From Opitutia bacterium (GTDB lineage Bacteria; Verrucomicrobiota; Verrucomicrobiia; Opitutales; Seribacteraceae), in contig PCBO01000048.1 of the NCBI GenBank assembly GCA_002730975.1, positions 5,415 to 57,899 on the forward strand: a DNA stretch of 52,485 nt, in the 5' to 3' direction. A model generated the notes under the pieces. It was not told the DNA's origin and did not search any database. It worked only from the letters and a program-made list of their open reading frames with translations. Below are positions 1 through 7,939 of this stretch, in pieces. Each line of letters starts with the position of its first letter. Position 1 is the stretch's first letter. The position numbers were made by a program, and so were the translations under genes.

Positions 1-2123
1 CCCCAGAAGGGTGAAAGGCTCAGCGAGTGGTTGATGCCCACGGCAATTTGCGCTTCGAGGGTTTTGAACGAAGCGTGCGTATCGCCCGACCAGATCCACC
101 CGCCGTAACGCGCCACGCCCAGATGGCCGTTGCGATGCAGAGACCAGGGGCGAACGTTCGGTGTTTTGGAGAGGGGGCCTTCGTAATAGAGCTGATGGCG
201 CTTCATGCGCTCGTGGAAGCTGAACCAGTCACCCTCGTCGGGCCACCACGCATCGACGCCGGTGTCGACCAGCGCGTTATGCTCTTTCCAATAAGCAGCG
301 ATGTGGTGGCTGTCGACCGTCTCGCCGGATTTGGGCGGGATGGATCCGTGCAGTTTTTCCAGACGGTCCCGATCCCATGGGATCATGTGGACGACGACTT
401 TGGCATGGCGGGCGTGCAGGTCGGAGAGCACGTCCTTGGGTTCGTGCTTAAACACACCGCGATTGAATTCGAACGAGGGCTGATTCGTATTCCAACCCCG
501 CGGCGTGAAGCCGGTGCCGAGGTAGATTACGGCGTCGACCGGGATCTGTTTTTTACGAAAGGTATCCAGGATGCCGACGATCTGGGCGTCATCTTCCAGT
601 GTCCGGTGCGATTGCATGTAACCCATCGCCCAACGGGGCGGCAGGACGGCCGGGCCCGAGATCGTTGAAACGTCTTTCATGAACTTGGCCGGCTCGTGCG
701 CATCAAAGACAAATACGTCGTAGACGTCCGTTTTCCAACCGGGTGGAGGCAAGCCGATGCGACCCTGCCGCTGCTGCCTGCGGGAAACCACGGTGCCCGG
801 TTCAATAGGGATTGCAGGTGTAAAGGTTCCAGTTTTTTTGGAGGTCAGATCAACGTCGCCCCAGGGCGCCGCAACAAATAATCCCCAGCCGCCCGTTCCA
901 GCGAGGAGCGCCACAGGATTTCGTGAGCCATAGGCCATCGTGTCATAGCGAGGTTGCAGAACGTGAGCCCGACCGCGTCGATCGAACTCAACTTCGTCGT
1001 CCTGCCACTTGCCGCTCTGCTTCGGGCCGCCTTCGCCCAGACCCAGAACCGGATGGCCGTCCAGGGCGAAGGACATTTTCCCATCGGGCGCAAAGGTGAT
1101 CTTCTGCACGGGCTTATTGTCCGACGTTGTGACTAACAAGGTGAGTGGTTTAGCCGTCACCTCGACGGTTAAATGACCCACCTTTTCTTTGCGTGGTTTA
1201 AAGTTCGAATCGAGGTTCCGTAGCGTGATGACCGGCTCGGGATATTCACGCTCAATCAAAGCAGGCGTGTAAGTAAACTCCTGTTTGGAATCGATCGGCC
1301 GGATCGTGACGCGAACCGCCGCCTTACCAGCGGCACGGATATCTAGCCGCGCCCCGGCAAGGCTGAAGGGCGTAGCCTTCCACTTCCTGTCGACACCACG
1401 AAATTGCGCCACCGATCCGGTTGCCGTCTTGGCGGCGCTGTTTTTCAGGTCTCCGTCAAGTTTCCACCAGCCCACGATGCCGTCGACGGTGCCCTTTCCG
1501 TCAGCCAGGGCCATCTTCTTGATTTCGCCTTTGGACAAGGCGCGGTTATAGACGCGCATGTCATCGACACCGCCCATGAAGAATTCATTCAATGCCTTGT
1601 GCGAACCGATAAATGCAGGAGCATCCCCTGCGATGTCTATTTTGCCACTGACTTTCGTGCTCCCGATCTCTACCCCGTCGGCGTACAAGGTGATGGCTTT
1701 TCCGTCATATGTTCCACAAACCAAGTGCCATTTCCCGTCCATCAGTTTCGAAGCCGCAAGCGGCGCCCCGTAGTCGATATACTTCCCTCCGATGCCCAGT
1801 CCAAAACAGAGGCAGTGCTTCTTCTTATACTGACCAAGCGCCAGGAGAGACCTGGCGTTCCCATCTTCTTTTCTATAGATTTCTTGCCACAACCAACCCG
1901 TGGTGACTTGTTTCGGCTTTACCCACGCGGAGATCGTGATCGCCTTGTCCGGCTTGAGTTCGGCGTAGTGCGGGATCTTGACGGTGTGCGAGCTGCCGTC
2001 GAGGATCAGCGCCTTGCCTAGTTTGCCGTCAGCGTAGTCGCCTCCTGCAGCCGTATCGACGACTGAAAAGACAAGAAAGATAAGCGACGAGAAGACCGCC
2101 ACGTTTAGTTTCAGGATGTTCAT
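1..2123 (-). CDS. Secreted GH31 glycoside hydrolase with N-terminal LamG domain (C-terminus off the window)
   Basis: The frame is open from an ATG at 2123 to the left edge, 707 codons, with no stop. Residues 1-25 look like a signal peptide. About residues 25-190 read as a LamG-like jellyroll (GKALILDGSS, ITISAWVKP, WHLVCGTYDG, GGVDDMRVYNRALS). A GH31 N-terminal domain and TIM barrel follow (RWAMGYMQSH; PVDAVIYLG). WWPDEGDW near residue 626 should hold the nucleophile Asp, and WSGDTHASF near residue 679 the acid/base Asp. GH31 enzymes are retaining alpha-glucosidases, alpha-xylosidases and relatives; the substrate cannot be told. The protein is probably secreted or periplasmic. The gene is visibly richer in G+C than much of the window and stands next to tRNA-Val, which fits acquisition by transfer. 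The family call is firm. Confidence 0.88.
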   Translation of the reverse strand, partial: MNILKLNVAVFSSLIFLVFSVVDTAAGGDYADGKLGKALILDGSSHTVKIPHYAELKPDKAITISAWVKPKQVTTGWLWQEIYRKEDGNARSLLALGQYKKKHCLCFGLGIGGKYIDYGAPLAASKLMDGKWHLVCGTYDGKAITLYADGVEIGSTKVSGKIDIAGDAPAFIGSHKALNEFFMGGVDDMRVYNRALSKGEIKKMALADGKGTVDGIVGWWKLDGDLKNSAAKTATGSVAQFRGVDRKWKATPFSLAGARLDIRAAGKAAVRVTIRPIDSKQEFTYTPALIEREYPEPVITLRNLDSNFKPRKEKVGHLTVEVTAKPLTLLVTTSDNKPVQKITFAPDGKMSFALDGHPVLGLGEGGPKQSGKWQDDEVEFDRRGRAHVLQPRYDTMAYGSRNPVALLAGTGGWGLFVAAPWGDVDLTSKKTGTFTPAIPIEPGTVVSRRQQRQGRIGLPPPGWKTDVYDVFVFDAHEPAKFMKDVSTISGPAVLPPRWAMGYMQSHRTLEDDAQIVGILDTFRKKQIPVDAVIYLGTGFTPRGWNTNQPSFEFNRGVFKHEPKDVLSDLHARHAKVVVHMIPWDRDRLEKLHGSIPPKSGETVDSHHIAAYWKEHNALVDTGVDAWWPDEGDWFSFHERMKRHQLYYEGPLSKTPNVRPWSLHRNGHLGVARYGGWIWSGDTHASFKTLEAQIAVGINHSLSLSPFW

Positions 2124-2131
2124 GTTATTAC

Positions 2132-2233
2132 CTAGTTGTCCCACTTGGCGTTCAGTTGATAGACTTCGAGCGACACCCGTTCTGCATCGCCTCCGTCGTC
2201 CGAAGCGCTTTGTTTTTCAGCAGGATGCTTCAC
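2132..2233 (-). other. Possible gene remnant or short ORF upstream of the GH31 gene
   Basis: A 33-codon frame starting at GTG 2233 ends with TAG eight bases before the GH31 ATG. Its end (SLEVYQLNAKWDN) reads like the C-terminus of a longer protein. The frame stays open further upstream until an in-frame TGA, without a better start. A purine-rich stretch (gcgggag) precedes the GTG. It could be the tail of a gene cut off by deletion or insertion beside the tRNA, a leader peptide, or chance. No family is recognised. The rest of the gap, 2234-2460, shows no gene. Confidence 0.25.
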
Positions 2234-2460
2234 AACTCTTAACTCCCGCCGCCAGACAATCTGGACAGAAAATTTCTGAAATGATCAAAACCATGAACGA
2301 TCAGAATAGAATAACCGAATGGATGGAAAACAAGAAAAACCATGCAATTACGTCGATCATTGGATTAAGCGGATAGCAAGGTCACCGGAAAGGAAACAAA
2401 AGAAGAGTACGCTTAAACTCCTTCACGCTTAATTGTCCAGAGTTTCAGCTATTTCCCAAA

Positions 2461-2537
2461 TGGTGGGCCGTACAGGACTCGAACCTGTGACCTCATGCGT
2501 GTGAAGCATGCGCTCTAACCAGCTGAGCTAACGGCCC
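2461..2537 (-). tRNA. tRNA-Val (anticodon CAC)
   Basis: The reverse strand folds as a full tRNA. The acceptor stem GGGCCGU pairs with ACGGCCC. The D arm is GCUC/GAGC, the anticodon stem CAUGC/GCAUG with loop UUCACAC (anticodon CAC, reading GUG), and the T arm ACAGG/CCUGU with loop UUCGAGU. The terminal CCA is encoded (2461-2463). The 3' end faces the GC-rich GH31 gene, a usual position for integration events. Confidence 0.96.
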
Positions 2538-2550
2538 CAATGGTATTTAA

Positions 2551-2579
2551 TTTAAAGAGGTTAAGATTGTTTTCTTCAA
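2551..2579 (-). promoter_or_regulatory. Possible sigma-70-type promoter of tRNA-Val
   Basis: On the minus strand TTGAAG (2579-2574) and TTTAAA (2556-2551) are separated by 17 bases, each matching four of six consensus positions. The -10 element ends 13 bases before the tRNA 5' end, leaving a short leader. This is pattern matching only. Confidence 0.35.
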
Positions 2580-2644
2580 TAGCAAAGAGTCCCGGCTTAG
2601 CCTCGACTGAAGGAGATCTATGGTTTACCCTTTTACATTACTTT

Positions 2645-4489
2645 ATGAAAATTCTATATTTGTTCCGCTTCTTTACGTTAACGTTTGCCTCCTTCGCTTT
2701 GGTGAATTCTTCTTTGGCTCAAAAGAAGAAGAGAGTCGATGCCTTGGCTATTCCCGAGGTTTCTCGAGACAAGGTCATTTGCTTTGCTCTCTACACCGTT
2801 CATGAGAATACGCTCAAGCTTACGGCTCAACTCTATCCCCTCAAGGACGGTGAAGCTCGAACCGCAAGGCTTGAGGTAAATACAGATGGCCAATGGAAGC
2901 AGGTAGCCGAAGCCAAAGTTATCGAGCGTGGATGGACGGCACCCTTCCGAGTGGAAAAATGGAATGATCAAGATAGCACGCCTTATCGTGTTCGCCATGG
3001 AGAAAAAGCCAGCTATGAAGGAACGATCAGGAAAAATCCGGTGGACAAGCGTGAGATCGTGGTAGTCGGTTTTACGGGCAACTCCATCAACGCCGGACAT
3101 GGAGGGAATATTCCAAAGGACGATCTCGTATCCAATATAAAGAAGTTAAATCCCGACCTTCTTTTCTTTTCGGGAGACCAAGTGTACGACCATCGGCGCC
3201 ACTACGCCGCCTGGTTGAAATTCGGTCGCGACTTCGGAGAGGTGATCAAGGACTATCCGACTGTTACAATCCCCGACGATCATGATGTCGGGCAGCCGAA
3301 CCTTTGGGGGCATAATGGAAAGAAGTCCACTCTTCCCGGAGCTTCCGACGGAGGGTACGTAATGCCTGTGGAATACGTGAAGGAGGTGGAGCGCGCTCAG
3401 ACCAGCCATCTGCCCGATCCCTACGATCCCGCGCTGATCGGACGCGGAATCGGTACTTATTTCACTGAACTGAATTGGGGTCGCGTAAGTTTCGCCATAA
3501 TCGAGGACCGCAAGTTCAAGACCGGTCCCGCTGGAATGATTCCCAAGCAAGGACCACGCCCCGACCATATTCGGAACCCGGAGTACGATCCGAAATCCGT
3601 CGACGTCCCGGAAGCAATTCTTTTGGGCCAACGCCAGTTGAAATTTCTCGAAGAATGGGGTCAGGATTGGACTAATGCTGATTTCAAGGCGGCTCTTTCC
3701 CAGACTATCTTTTGTGGCGGCGCTCACATTCACGGAAGGATTGGCGGGAGACTCCATGCCGACCTCGATTCCAATGGTTGGCCTCAAACCGGACGCAACA
3801 AGGCGATAGGCGCTCTCCGCAAGGCATTTGCCTTTCATTATGCAGGGGATCAGCACCTCGCTACGGTTTTTCATCACGGAATCGACGAGTGGCGCGACTC
3901 TATTTATTCCTTTTGCGTACCTTCCATCGCCAACCTGTATCTTCGCTGGTGGAAACCACTGGAACCAGGCAAGAACCGCGAACTCGGTCAACATCCTATC
4001 CTTGGAGACCACTTGGACGGATTCAACAACAAGGTCACGGCTATCGCAGTAGCTAATCCCACTCCCGAAAAATCCGGAGATAAACTGACCACTCGCGCAG
4101 CAGGTTTCGGAGTCGTCAGAATCGACAAGAAGTCTCGCGACGTTACCTTCGTTTGCTGGCCTCGAAACGTCGACGTCTCAGACAAGAATGCCAAACCTTA
4201 TCCCGGTTGGCCCTTCACTTTCAACCAACTTGACAACTATTCCCGAAAGGCAGTCGCTTATCTTCCTGCGCTCAAGATCAATGAAGCCAACCAGGTCGTG
4301 CAGGTTGTGGAGGAAAAAAGCGACGAGGTCACCTATACCATCCGAGTAAATGGAAAGGTCTTTCGCCCGAAGGTATTCGCCAAGGGAAAATACACCGTGA
4401 AAGTGGGCGAAGGAAAGAACCGCAAGGTAATCGAAAATATACAAGCCATTCCTTTGTCTGTTACGAAAACACTCAATGTGAATCTTTAG
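2645..4489 (+). CDS. PhoD-like secreted metallophosphatase
   Basis: A 614-residue protein starting at ATG 2645. The frame is open back to 2540, but that start nearly abuts the tRNA, and ATG 2645 begins a clean signal peptide (residues 1-25, cut near SSLAQ). Metal-site motifs of the PhoD/calcineurin-like phosphatase fold appear in order: a VGFTGN strand, LLFFSGDQVYD, TIPDDHDVGQ, FCGGAHIHG and AGDQHLATVFHHG. PhoD-like enzymes hydrolyse phosphodiesters or monoesters outside the cytoplasmic membrane using Fe/Ca or related metals. The substrate is unknown. A beta-rich C-terminal part (residues about 480-614) is unassigned. The ABC exporter gene follows after 35 bases, so the two may be cotranscribed. 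No strong ribosome site precedes 2645; an AAGGAG at about 2610 sits too far upstream. Confidence 0.82.
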   Translation: MKILYLFRFFTLTFASFALVNSSLAQKKKRVDALAIPEVSRDKVICFALYTVHENTLKLTAQLYPLKDGEARTARLEVNTDGQWKQVAEAKVIERGWTAPFRVEKWNDQDSTPYRVRHGEKASYEGTIRKNPVDKREIVVVGFTGNSINAGHGGNIPKDDLVSNIKKLNPDLLFFSGDQVYDHRRHYAAWLKFGRDFGEVIKDYPTVTIPDDHDVGQPNLWGHNGKKSTLPGASDGGYVMPVEYVKEVERAQTSHLPDPYDPALIGRGIGTYFTELNWGRVSFAIIEDRKFKTGPAGMIPKQGPRPDHIRNPEYDPKSVDVPEAILLGQRQLKFLEEWGQDWTNADFKAALSQTIFCGGAHIHGRIGGRLHADLDSNGWPQTGRNKAIGALRKAFAFHYAGDQHLATVFHHGIDEWRDSIYSFCVPSIANLYLRWWKPLEPGKNRELGQHPILGDHLDGFNNKVTAIAVANPTPEKSGDKLTTRAAGFGVVRIDKKSRDVTFVCWPRNVDVSDKNAKPYPGWPFTFNQLDNYSRKAVAYLPALKINEANQVVQVVEEKSDEVTYTIRVNGKVFRPKVFAKGKYTVKVGEGKNRKVIENIQAIPLSVTKTLNVNL

Positions 4490-4524
4490 GCTTATGATGA
4501 TGCGGTAGAACTTCACGGCCAATC

Positions 4525-6306
4525 TTGAAGCGACTTTTCCCATATTTCAAGTTTCTGCGCCCGCATTGGTTGGCTTTTGCAGGTGCCTTGCTGTGTGGTA
4601 TTATCTATGGGGCGGCTAGTGGTTTCGGCTTGCCCTATATGATCGATCAGGTTTTCCCCAGGATTTTTCCTCGTAGCGACGAAAACGTGGGAGTGGAATT
4701 ATGGACTTTGGTCTTGTACGTCTCATGGTTTCCCGCCGTCTTTGCCGTTCGAGGCTTAAGTGGATATTTCAACGTCTACCTAATCAATTATTGCGGGGTC
4801 AAGGTTTTGGAAAGAATACGCTTGCAAGTTTTCGACAAACTACAGCGTCTTCCCTTGGCTTTCCATCATAGGAATCGGGAAGGAGATCTTCTTAGTAGAG
4901 TTATGGGCGATACTGCTCAACTGCAAGCAATTGTCCTGCAAGTCGGTAACGAGATAGTCAAGCAACCCGTAACCTTTATAGGTGCTATGTCTGCCCTCCT
5001 GTTCATGGCCCTAAAAGACGAGAACCTCGCTTTTGTCCTCCTCTCTTTGGTTGTCATTCCTCTCTGCGTCTTTCCCGTCCGGCGAATTGGAAACATGCTC
5101 ATGAAACGAGCTCTTCTGATGCAGGAACAGGCAGGAAGCATGACTGCTGTTCTCAGCGAAAACCTGTCTGCTGCTCGTGAGGTAAGAGCTTTCAACTTGG
5201 AAGACCGTGAACGCAATCGCTTCAGAAAGTCATCGGAAGACTTTTTTATGGCCCGAATGAAAGTCGTTAAATACGCCAACTTGCTTACTCCGCTCATCGA
5301 GGTAATCACTGCAGTCGGTGTTTCTGCGGCAATCTTTCAAGCTTCACGAAAAGGTGTTCATTTGGATGCGGTGATCCCGGTGATCGTGGCCCTCTACATG
5401 TCCTATGAGCCAGTCAAAAAACTAGGTGGTATTCATAACCAAATCAAGCAGGCCTTGGCCTCGCTTGATCGATTGGACGACATTCTTGACGTCCCCGAGA
5501 CGATCGCGTCACCATCCGTTCCCTGCGACATGGATGATGTGCGAGGTGAAATCACATTCGAGGGGGTTTCTTATTCTTATGATAATAGTGACGGTGACTC
5601 CGAATGCATTCCGGCAGTCGCTAACTTAAATCTTTCCTTAAAAGCAGGCGAGACGGTAGCGCTGGTAGGTCCTAGTGGTGGAGGAAAGAGCACCCTTGCT
5701 GGCTTGCTACCTCGCTTCTACGACCCATCGGAGGGTAAAGTGCTTTTGGATGGAGTCGACTTGCGTAAATTCAGCTTAAGAGACTTGCGAGAGTCGGTGG
5801 CCCTTGTTCCTCAGCGACCATTCCTTTTTGACGCCACCGTCCGCGAGAATGTATTTATGGGTCAAACTGACCACAGCGACTCAGAAGTGGAACAGGTTTG
5901 CGGGTTGGCTTATGCCGATGAATTCATAAAGGAGTTTCGCCATGGCTACGACGAGCGTCTAGGAGAGGATGGTAGTCGTTTGTCGGGAGGCCAGCTTCAA
6001 CGAATAGCCCTTGCTCGTGCTTTTTTGAAAAACGCCCCTATTCTTGTATTCGACGAAGCGACTTCGGCTCTGGATGCCGAAAGCGAAGACAAAATACGAG
6101 ACGCCATGGCCAAACTGATCGAGGGGAAGACGACTTTGCTTATCGCCCACCGGTTCAGTTCACTGAAGTTGGCTCACCGAATTCTGGTCATGGATCAGGG
6201 GCGTATCATTGCGGATGGTTCTCACGAGAAGCTTCATCGCGAATGTGATTTGTATAGGACACTCTACGACAGTCAGTTTGGGGCTGTACCTCAATCCGAG
6301 GATTAG
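4525..6306 (+). CDS. MsbA-type ABC exporter (fused membrane and ATPase domains)
   Basis: A 593-residue half-transporter from TTG 4525. This start gives the usual short N-terminus (KRLFPYFKFLRPHW) before the first helix. About residues 1-320 form six membrane helices of the exporter type. The nucleotide-binding domain has Walker A GPSGGGKST near residue 382, Q-loop ALVPQRPFLF, signature LSGGQLQR near 486, Walker B ILVFDEATSALD near 507 and the switch His in IAHRFSSL near 541. The family exports lipid A, lipids, peptides or drugs from the inner membrane as a homodimer. The substrate is not evident, although MsbA-like lipid flipping suits a Gram-negative cell. Its stop overlaps the stop of the convergent peptidase gene by four bases, leaving no room for a separate terminator. 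Confidence 0.9.
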   Translation: MKRLFPYFKFLRPHWLAFAGALLCGIIYGAASGFGLPYMIDQVFPRIFPRSDENVGVELWTLVLYVSWFPAVFAVRGLSGYFNVYLINYCGVKVLERIRLQVFDKLQRLPLAFHHRNREGDLLSRVMGDTAQLQAIVLQVGNEIVKQPVTFIGAMSALLFMALKDENLAFVLLSLVVIPLCVFPVRRIGNMLMKRALLMQEQAGSMTAVLSENLSAAREVRAFNLEDRERNRFRKSSEDFFMARMKVVKYANLLTPLIEVITAVGVSAAIFQASRKGVHLDAVIPVIVALYMSYEPVKKLGGIHNQIKQALASLDRLDDILDVPETIASPSVPCDMDDVRGEITFEGVSYSYDNSDGDSECIPAVANLNLSLKAGETVALVGPSGGGKSTLAGLLPRFYDPSEGKVLLDGVDLRKFSLRDLRESVALVPQRPFLFDATVRENVFMGQTDHSDSEVEQVCGLAYADEFIKEFRHGYDERLGEDGSRLSGGQLQRIALARAFLKNAPILVFDEATSALDAESEDKIRDAMAKLIEGKTTLLIAHRFSSLKLAHRILVMDQGRIIADGSHEKLHRECDLYRTLYDSQFGAVPQSED

Positions 6307-6872
6307 TTTCTTATTCCTCTAAGCGTTTGCCAAAGGTCTAGGCCGTCGCTTGGAGGTCCCTCGGGAAATTGTTCTGTCGGTCGCAAAGTCACCGGTATCG
6401 CTGATCGAAGAAACATGATGCCGTTAGCGCACAAAAACGCGGCCGACGAAATACGCCACCAAATTGGATCGGTCATGGATAACGTTCCTAAAACGCCTAA
6501 CCCACAGGCCACACCCGATGCTATCGGACCACCAATAATGATGCATGATAAAGCCGCTTTGCTAAGCGTTTCCCGTGGGTATCCGGTGAAACCCGTGAAG
6601 CTTGAGCGAAAAGAACAAGCGAATCCCAAGCGCCCTGCATTCGTCAAGGGTTTCGCGAATGACTCCCCAATACGGACCTCCACTTCAGCTTTAGTAAAAG
6701 CCAATGCGGGAAGGGCATGTCCAAGTTCATGTATAAATGCAGCAACAGGCCTCAATGACCATACTCCCACCCACAACGCCGCCAACCAAGGAAGAGCTTG
6801 GGCGCCTGCAGGGAATTCTACGAATGGTAATATAGTAGTCATGGAATTAATGAAAGGACTTGCCCAACGCAT
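6303..6872 (-). CDS. Small M50-like membrane zinc metallopeptidase
   Basis: The protein has the zinc motif HELGH in a hydrophobic stretch (PVAAFIHELGHALPAL) and a downstream SAIPV...PSDGLDLW region resembling the third-ligand (N/S)xxPxxxxDG motif of M50 peptidases. Three to four membrane helices are visible. M50 enzymes cleave proteins within the membrane; some small relatives have no known substrate. Start choice is uncertain: ATG 6872 (weak AGGTG upstream) is used here, TTG 6920 would overlap the divergent gene, and ATG 6842 is also possible. At about 190 residues it is short for the family and has no PDZ domain. The gene is convergent with the ABC exporter. Confidence 0.62.
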   Translation of the reverse strand: MRWASPFINSMTTILPFVEFPAGAQALPWLAALWVGVWSLRPVAAFIHELGHALPALAFTKAEVEVRIGESFAKPLTNAGRLGFACSFRSSFTGFTGYPRETLSKAALSCIIIGGPIASGVACGLGVLGTLSMTDPIWWRISSAAFLCANGIMFLRSAIPVTLRPTEQFPEGPPSDGLDLWQTLRGIRN

Positions 6873-6983
6873 GGCAACACCTAGGATAAAGCAACTGATT
6901 ATGATTTCATTGTGTTCCAAGCCCTAAAATATCTCTTCTCGTCCACACCAAAGGTTAGAGTTCCCTACGCACAAGGTCTTCCC

Positions 6984-7361
6984 GTGACGGACGAAAATAA
7001 ATTCGGCGAAAACGCTGAGGAAAAACAGTGGATTGGGGTAGACCTCGATGGCACATTGGCCATGGCTGAGCCGTGGCAAGGTTTCGAGCACATCGGTAAA
7101 CCCGTGCCGAATATGGTCAAACGACTTAAGGTATGGGTCGGTATGGGATATACGGTCAAGATCGTAACCGCCAGAGCCGCTGATCCTGAAGTGGCCATAC
7201 CGCCGATAAAAGCATGGCTTAAGAAACACGGTTTGCCCGATCTGGAAGTAACCAATGCCAAGGATATGGATATGATCGAGTTGTGGGATGATCGAGCCGT
7301 ACAGGTTATTCCCAATACGGGGAATCCCGTTACCCCGATGCAGGTGAATGCTCGTCGCTAA
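6984..7361 (+). CDS. HAD-like phosphatase domain protein
   Basis: HAD-superfamily motifs are complete: WIGVDLDGTLA carries the DxDxT nucleophile and acid, VKIVTAR the Thr of motif II, and DMIELWDDRAVQV the motif IV acids. The protein has no large cap domain. It resembles the small HAD-like hydrolases often found in phages and bacteria, but the substrate cannot be told. GTG 6984 has AAGG seven bases upstream and gives 125 residues. The frame is also open from GTG 6912 (149 residues), which would overlap a possible TTG start of the divergent peptidase gene. A cytoplasmic enzyme with no membrane segment. Confidence 0.68.
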   Translation: MTDENKFGENAEEKQWIGVDLDGTLAMAEPWQGFEHIGKPVPNMVKRLKVWVGMGYTVKIVTARAADPEVAIPPIKAWLKKHGLPDLEVTNAKDMDMIELWDDRAVQVIPNTGNPVTPMQVNARR

Positions 7362-7430
7362 GCTTGTTCTGTTTCTTTATCGCAAAGAACTTGCATTTTA
7401 GGCGCAATCCCCTTTTGTGGAGATTTTCTT

Positions 7431-7880
7431 ATGTTTAAGGCATTTTCTTGGGATCGCTTTGATCGCGCGGGTATGTTCGTATCCTTTCTTTGTGCAGTTC
7501 ATTGCATCTCACTTCCGTTCCTCCTTCCTTTTCTCCCCTTGTTGGCCGGCTCATTCTTTTGGAAGGAAGGCTTTGAGGAAACGGTGGTTGCCGTTTCTCT
7601 TTTAATTGCCGGTTCCACCTTGTTTCGAGGTTACTTGAAGCATCGTCGATTTTGGGTTCTTCTTGCTTTCGGCTCGGGATTAACCTTCCTGCTACTTCGA
7701 CCTGATGCCCACGGACATGGTCATGACCATGCGGGCGCAATTGATGTCGCTCACTATCTCTTTGCCGCCTGCGCAGGTATCTCCCTTGCTTTCGGGCATT
7801 GGCTGAATCTGCGCTTTTGCAAGAGTTGCCCGGTATGTAGTCACAACGAAATAGACAACGCCTGCTCCTTTCGGCAATAA
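7431..7880 (+). CDS. MerC-domain membrane protein
   Basis: A 149-residue protein with four hydrophobic helices and the MerC signature in the first (FLCAVHCISLPFLLPFLPLL). MerC proteins carry mercuric or other thiophilic metal ions across the inner membrane through cysteine pairs. Here there is a histidine-rich loop (HGHGHDH, about residues 91-97) and a C-terminal cysteine group (CKSCPVC) that could pass on a metal. No merA, merP or merR gene is nearby, so mercury resistance as such is unlikely and a broader role with zinc or another metal is possible. ATG 7431 is preceded by TGTGGAG at a suitable distance. The sulfatase gene follows about 60 bases downstream. Confidence 0.75.
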   Translation: MFKAFSWDRFDRAGMFVSFLCAVHCISLPFLLPFLPLLAGSFFWKEGFEETVVAVSLLIAGSTLFRGYLKHRRFWVLLAFGSGLTFLLLRPDAHGHGHDHAGAIDVAHYLFAACAGISLAFGHWLNLRFCKSCPVCSHNEIDNACSFRQ

Positions 7881-7939
7881 GCCGATTGTCCGACTCTACC
7901 CGCTTGACGATAAAGCGATTTTGGCTTCATTCTTGGGAA

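Noticed and set aside
1404-2021. Plus-strand open frames across 27-2021
   Set aside because: The minus strand is open throughout with signal peptide, LamG and GH31 motifs, so the plus frames are shadows.
3146-4012. Minus-strand open frame of 288 codons opposite the PhoD-like gene
   Set aside because: The plus-strand frame carries the metallophosphatase motifs and a signal peptide; the antisense product shows no domain.
6415-6927. Plus-strand open frame of 170 codons opposite the M50-like peptidase
   Set aside because: The minus strand encodes HELGH and membrane helices; the plus product looks like a low-complexity shadow.
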